Below, piece by piece: positions 60,301 to 64,000 of a DNA stretch of 64,000 nt (within the stretch, counting starts at the first letter, position 1; the number at the start of each line of letters is the position of its first letter). The notes beneath the pieces were generated by a model. It searched no databases, was not told where the DNA came from, and saw only the letters and a program-made list of their open reading frames with translations. The position numbers were made by a program, and so were the translations under genes. The DNA is from SbD1 sp039679945. GTDB lineage: Bacteria > Desulfobacterota > Syntrophobacteria > Syntrophobacterales > Syntrophobacteraceae. The stretch covers positions 24,521 to 88,520 of the forward strand of contig JBDKTY010000292.1 of the NCBI GenBank assembly GCA_039679945.1, written 5' to 3'.

Positions 60301-60708
60301 TCAACTCGTCAGTTTTCTGAAGCAGCTTACCAGAGCTATTTGAGGCAGCTCTCTGATTGTCTCGGCGGGCAACTTGGAAACCTCGATCATGTTGATGTTC
60401 TTCCTGAGGGTCAAAAGCCGGACGGCCTCAATGACCCTTGCCAGATCGATTCCCCTTGGGCAATTTGCCGTGCAGGTGTGACAGGATGCACAAGTCCAGC
60501 CCGTCTGGGAATTGACCACTTCCTCTTCCATTCCCAGTTGAGCCATGCGCATGATCCTTCTGGGCAGGGTCTCCATCTGCCCCGACATGGGGCAGCCTCC
60601 GCCGCAGGTGCCGCACTGAAAGCACTTGAAAATGTCCTGTCCGCTGAGTTGACTCACTTTCTCGATGAACTCGTGCTTGATTGTTTTTTCAGAAATCTCA
60701 ATCGGCAT
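60301..60708 (-). CDS. hdrC: HdrC-like iron-sulfur subunit
   Basis: The 135-residue protein has two [4Fe-4S] motifs, FKCFQCGTCGGGCPMSGQ and TCASCHTCTANCPRGIDL, in an otherwise helical frame ending in a KLPAETIRELPQIALVSCFR tail. This is the HdrC fold, an electron carrier to HdrB. It is first in the operon and ends eight bases before the hdrB ATG. With FrdAB it makes a soluble four-subunit enzyme plausible. Confidence 0.9.
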   Translation of the reverse strand: MPIEISEKTIKHEFIEKVSQLSGQDIFKCFQCGTCGGGCPMSGQMETLPRRIMRMAQLGMEEEVVNSQTGWTCASCHTCTANCPRGIDLARVIEAVRLLTLRKNINMIEVSKLPAETIRELPQIALVSCFRKLTS

Positions 60709-61319
60709 TTTCTTCCTCGTTTCCTTTGCGTTCAGGAAGTAACCCGGTCCTCGGGGGCGTCCCCGCTAAACGCGCGGAGGGGCGCCGCTGCCCGTCCGGG
60801 GCAATCCAGGGACGACTGTCCGCAAAAAGGCAGTTGTCCCGTGCGTCAAGGTTTCGAATCATCCGGATTAAAGAACGAGTTTCACAAAGAGGTGGAAAGC
60901 CTTTATCCAGGGAGCGGGAGCAATCCGAAAGTCTTTCAAAACCGGTGTTCCTCAGTTTGCCTAACGTTTATTGTCACAAATTCGATAATTTGAAGCAATT
61001 CCCAAATATTAACGCCTGACGGCTAAAATCCGCCAGGAGCGGTTGGCTGGTATGGTGCAGAGAAGGCTTTGTAAACCAATCAGGGCATTTTGTGAAGCGA
61101 AAATGCACAATTCTGCTGATTTTATTTTTATTCCCTCGAAATTTGATCCCCGGAGAAAATCAAGCTAAAGGCCTTGTGGCACTTGAGCCGAGTATTTCAT
61201 TGTAAAAAGTTCAAAAATATCTTACATCCAGATCGACTCCGCGAAAAGTCATGGCGGTTTACCCCTTGCATGGGGTGCTCCCGTTGCTTGCGTCGGGGAT
61301 TACTCTTGAGGTTGTCCAT
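60709..61319. other. Divergent intergenic region between hdrC and the phosphodiesterase gene
   Basis: No gene is present. It must hold the promoters of both flanking units. AT-rich DNA (60950-61020 and 61100-61215) is the likely place, but no clean -35/-10 or -24/-12 pair was found; TGGCAC at 61178 lacks the TTGC half. A CGCCTGACGG and CCGCCAGGAGCGG pair around 61012-61042 forms a weak stem. Confidence 0.4.
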
Positions 61320-62087
61320 ATGAATATTCGCGTCCTCGGCTCCTCCGGCTCCGAAGGTCCGGGCAATAACACTCCCGCATTCCTCATTGACGATTTCCTC
61401 CTGATGGATGCGGGGACCATCGCCCCTTCCCTCGACCGAGCCGAGCAATGCCGCATCACCCATATTTTTCTCACGCACGCGCACCTGGACCACATCAAGG
61501 GAATTCCTTTCCTGGTCGATAACCTCGTTGCCATGAACCAGTCCCGCGGTGTTCAGATCCTCAGCGGCAAAGATGTGCTCTCGGACCTCAAGAGGAATGT
61601 TTTCAACAACCGCATCTGGCCCGACTTCACCCTCATTCCCAATGGCAACAGCCCGGTAATGCTCTACCAGCCGATTTCGACCCGCATACCGGTACTGGCC
61701 GGAAGATATACGATAACGGCGGTAAAGGTGAATCACACCGTCCCGGCTTATGGCTATCTCATCGAGGAGCCGTCCCGGGGAACGCTCGTCTATACGGGTG
61801 ATACCGGCCCGACCGAGATGATCTGGAAAAAGATGCGGACCCATACAGTGCGAAAGCTCATCATCGAGGTATCCTTTCCCGATGAGATGAACGATCTGGC
61901 CCTGGCCACCGGTCATCTCACGCCTTCCCTGCTCGCCCGCGAAATCAAAAAAATGCGGACCATTCCCGAGACGATCTACATCGGGCATCTGAAGCCCTTT
62001 TATAGAAATGCTATCGAGGCCCAACTGGCCAGGATCCCCGGCGCAAACCTGCAAGTCCTTAGAGACGGCGAACGGTTTAAACTCTGA
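61320..62087 (+). CDS. Metallo-beta-lactamase-fold cyclic-nucleotide phosphodiesterase-like protein
   Basis: The 255-residue cytoplasmic protein has the metal-binding motif IFLTHAHLDHIKGIPFLVDN, a later Asp in LVYTGDTGPTEMIWKK and His in YIGHLKPFYRNAIEAQL. The start MNIRVLGSSGSEGPGNNTPA and the order of motifs match class II 3',5'-cyclic-nucleotide phosphodiesterases (CpdP/PDE1-like). ATG 61320 lies eight bases after GAGG; upstream codons in the frame are not conserved-looking. Substrate identity (cAMP or other) is inferred. It is followed after ten bases by a membrane protein gene. Confidence 0.8.
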   Translation: MNIRVLGSSGSEGPGNNTPAFLIDDFLLMDAGTIAPSLDRAEQCRITHIFLTHAHLDHIKGIPFLVDNLVAMNQSRGVQILSGKDVLSDLKRNVFNNRIWPDFTLIPNGNSPVMLYQPISTRIPVLAGRYTITAVKVNHTVPAYGYLIEEPSRGTLVYTGDTGPTEMIWKKMRTHTVRKLIIEVSFPDEMNDLALATGHLTPSLLAREIKKMRTIPETIYIGHLKPFYRNAIEAQLARIPGANLQVLRDGERFKL

Positions 62088-62097
62088 GCGGGGGATA

Positions 62098-64000
62098 ATG
62101 AGCATCTTCCGAAAAATCAGTGCTCCGGTCCTGCTGCTGTGCGCGATCGAGATTTTCCTTCTTCTCTATTTTCCACCATCCCTCATTCTTGAACCCGCTG
62201 TCACGACGGGGGGAGACACCCACTCCCATTTCATGTCCGCGGTCGTAATGCGGGATGCCGGCTCATTCTTTTCCCCCATCACCTGGTTTTACGGGAATTT
62301 TGGGGGCTTCCCGCTGTTCCTGCACTATTTCCCCTTTCCGTTCCTGCTGATGGCGCTCGCATCGTTTATCATATCCCTCGAGGTTGCATTCAAACTCATC
62401 ACTCTCCTGGCGATCATTCCCCTGCCGGCGGCCGTTTTTTACTGTCTCAAGCGTCTTGGCTACCCCGGGCAGGTGTCCACAGCGGGTGCCGCTCTTTGCC
62501 TTCCCTTCCTGATGATGTCCGAGAACCATATGTGGGGAGGGAATATCACGAGCACCCTGGCGGGCGAGTTTTCATTCGGCATCTCGTTCATCCTGGCGAT
62601 CGTTCTCGCGGGCAGGCTCTTCACCGATGCACCCCGGAGGCGATCGCTCCTCGCCAACTCACTCATCGAGGCGCTCATCGCCCTGTGCAACGGATATCCC
62701 ATACTTTACTCCGGCATGGCCTCCGGCTATTTCCCCCTCCGGGGCCGGGCCATCCGCTACATTGTCCCGCTGCATGCCCTCGCCCTCGGGTGGACGGCTT
62801 TCTGGCTGCTGCCGCTCATGCGTTATGCGTCCTGGAACACTCCGTTTGCCCACTGGTGGTCTTTCCAGTCAGCGTTCGAGCTTTTTCCTCCGTTGCTCTG
62901 GCCCGCGATCGCCGGGGCGCTCATCGCGCTGGGCTTCCAGGCACGAAAACTTCTCCGGCGCATTGAACCGTCAGATAAAAACGCACTCTCACCCGTTCGC
63001 CCCGAGGTATCGCCGGGTGGAACGGACCGGTCATGCGAGGCCTCGATGGCGCCGGGCGTCATGCGCGCCACCCCTCGGGAGGCACCGGAGTCTTCTGCGG
63101 AGGCATACCTCTGGTGGCATTTCGGGATTGCCCTGCTCGGCTTCGGCATAGCCCCCCATTTCGGACTGGTGGACATCCGCTTCCTGCCTTTTGCTCAGAT
63201 CGCCATTGTGATGCTGGGCGCAATCGGGTGGTGCAGGCTCATTCTGTGGCTCCCGCGGCCCAACCTCTGGCTGAGCCTGTTCACGGCCGCCATGATCGTC
63301 TTCTCTTTCGTCAGATCGGCGACCGTGGAGTCCTGGATCAGGTGGAACTATTCGGGACCCGAGGCCAAGCTCCTCGCGGAGCCTTTCCGGCAGGCAACCC
63401 ATTTCCTCGTGGGGTCTGAAAACAGCCCTCGGGTGGTCTACGAGCATTCGGATATCACGAACGGCGCGGGCACTGTCAGGGCATTCGAAATGCTGCCCTA
63501 CTATTCCGGACGATCCACGCTGGAGGGACTCTACATGCAGTCCGCTCTCAGCGCCCCGTTTGTCTACTATATCCAGTCGGAGATCTCCGAGACCCCCACC
63601 ACGCCGCTCACAACCTTCTATTATTCCCGCTTCAATCCGGAACGGGCGGCGGAACATCTCAGGCTCTTCAACGTGAACCAGGTAATTGCCGTATCCGGCG
63701 GCACGTGCAACGCCCTGGACATTTCTCCCGCTTTCGAGCCGCAAGCCGCGTTCCCCCCGTTCAGGATCTACCTTCTAAAGGACGCGGAGCCGTCCTATGT
63801 CACGCCGTTGCGTTTTCAGCCCCGCCGCATCCCCGAGCGCGACTGGAAAACCGTCCAGTATGCGTGGTTTCGGAAATCCACGCTGAAAACGCCTCTCATC
63901 GTCGCGGACGACAACACGCCGGGGGATTACTGGAAAACGGTCCCCGTTTTCGAAGGCGCACCGGAGGATATCCCGGAGATCCCGATCTCGGGGCCCGATG
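62098..64000 (+). CDS. Large polytopic membrane protein, 3' end outside window
   Basis: The frame is open for 634 codons from ATG 62098, ten bases after the phosphodiesterase stop, to the right edge. It has at least eight hydrophobic helices (such as APVLLLCAIEIFLLLYFPPS and LFPPLLWPAIAGALIALGF) and then a hydrophilic part starting near residue 430. The early GGDTHSHFMSAVVMRDAG motif with acidic residues in the first loop fits the YfhO/glycosyltransferase-like (GT-C fold) membrane family. Codons 299-310 are encoded by repeat copy I and the next 20 or so residues also look foreign. Function unknown; a lipid-linked sugar transferase role is possible. Confidence 0.72.
   Translation, partial: MSIFRKISAPVLLLCAIEIFLLLYFPPSLILEPAVTTGGDTHSHFMSAVVMRDAGSFFSPITWFYGNFGGFPLFLHYFPFPFLLMALASFIISLEVAFKLITLLAIIPLPAAVFYCLKRLGYPGQVSTAGAALCLPFLMMSENHMWGGNITSTLAGEFSFGISFILAIVLAGRLFTDAPRRRSLLANSLIEALIALCNGYPILYSGMASGYFPLRGRAIRYIVPLHALALGWTAFWLLPLMRYASWNTPFAHWWSFQSAFELFPPLLWPAIAGALIALGFQARKLLRRIEPSDKNALSPVRPEVSPGGTDRSCEASMAPGVMRATPREAPESSAEAYLWWHFGIALLGFGIAPHFGLVDIRFLPFAQIAIVMLGAIGWCRLILWLPRPNLWLSLFTAAMIVFSFVRSATVESWIRWNYSGPEAKLLAEPFRQATHFLVGSENSPRVVYEHSDITNGAGTVRAFEMLPYYSGRSTLEGLYMQSALSAPFVYYIQSEISETPTTPLTTFYYSRFNPERAAEHLRLFNVNQVIAVSGGTCNALDISPAFEPQAAFPPFRIYLLKDAEPSYVTPLRFQPRRIPERDWKTVQYAWFRKSTLKTPLIVADDNTPGDYWKTVPVFEGAPEDIPEIPISGPD
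62992..63028. repeat. Dispersed repeat core, copy I, inside a coding sequence
   Basis: CCCGTTCGCCCCGAGGTATC (62992-63011), then GCCGGGTGGAACGGACC to 63028, matches the palindromic core of the intergenic copies E and F. It is read in frame as PVRPEVSPGGTD within the membrane protein, in a predicted loop between helices. The gene stays open, so the insertion is tolerated. Confidence 0.75.

Noticed and set aside
61170..61200. Possible sigma54 promoter containing TGGCAC before the phosphodiesterase gene
   Set aside because: The -12 half TTGC is missing at the right distance.
1..64000. CRISPR arrays, rRNA and tRNA genes
   Set aside because: No regularly spaced direct repeats and no tRNA or rRNA-like sequence were noticed on either strand; a tRNA scan could not be run.

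Overview
The window looks like chromosomal DNA of an anaerobic Deltaproteobacterium (Desulfobacterota, Syntrophobacter/sulfate-reducer-like). The basis is the gene content: an integrase-fold molybdate/tungstate regulator of the TunR type, a FrdAB plus HdrBC fumarate reductase-like cluster, a CooC maturation ATPase with a DUF3786 protein, aspartate ammonia-lyase with a C4-dicarboxylate antiporter, a sigma54-controlled kdp operon and KaiB proteins. The assignment is inferred from content only, since no rRNA or tRNA gene was seen. Both window edges cut genes: a GAF protein on the left and a large membrane protein on the right.

Layout. 1-6.2 kb: a truncated multi-GAF protein, two short terminal-inverted-repeat elements, a Gly/Tyr/His-rich secreted protein, and a MOT1-type molybdate transporter facing a TunR-like regulator. 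6.2-15 kb: one leftward operon of ECF sigma factor, zinc-finger anti-sigma factor, CnrX/CpxP-like periplasmic sensor, ChrA and a three-part RND pump. 15-24 kb: a TIGR03067-like secreted protein, a SelD-type FAD oxidoreductase, aspA with a 5'-truncated dcu gene, a porin-like protein and two small membrane proteins, interspersed with gene fragments (DUF4239, RelE, a secreted-protein family). 24-27 kb: a damaged kai locus with two kaiB genes, a PAS histidine kinase whose H-box histidine codon reads Asn, and a 27-codon response-regulator stub. There is no kaiC, and kaiB1 is joined to the 3' end of a DUF1214 gene. 27-33 kb: an AF1514-family protein and a 1566-residue protein of unknown function with a degenerate HD domain. 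33-42 kb: housekeeping and maturation genes (pgpA, VanZ, methyltransferase, IscU-like scaffold, HD protein, ddl, APH/AAA kinase, folE2, cooC, DUF3786, thioredoxin). 42-55 kb: potassium uptake (kup and a kdp operon). 55-62 kb: AlkD-like protein, frdA-frdB-hdrB-hdrC and a metallo-beta-lactamase phosphodiesterase. 62-64 kb: a polytopic membrane protein.

How the parts work together. The kdp operon is not wired to a normal KdpDE pair. A canonical -24/-12 promoter (53658-53673) lies directly before the sensor kinase gene, palindromes resembling enhancers lie upstream of it, and an NtrC-family regulator gene sits beyond them. The kdpD homologue in the operon has lost its kinase and carries a PTS EIIA-like domain. 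The efflux operon is arranged like the cnrYXH metal-sensing module. AspA, Dcu and the Frd/Hdr cluster together point to aspartate/fumarate/succinate metabolism.

At least nine copies of a dispersed repeat family run through the window, the fullest carrying 13-bp terminal inverted repeats. One copy lies in frame inside the last gene. The repeats and the many gene fragments suggest a genome with much recombination and decay. All functional calls come from reading translated sequence and recalling families; no database search was run.
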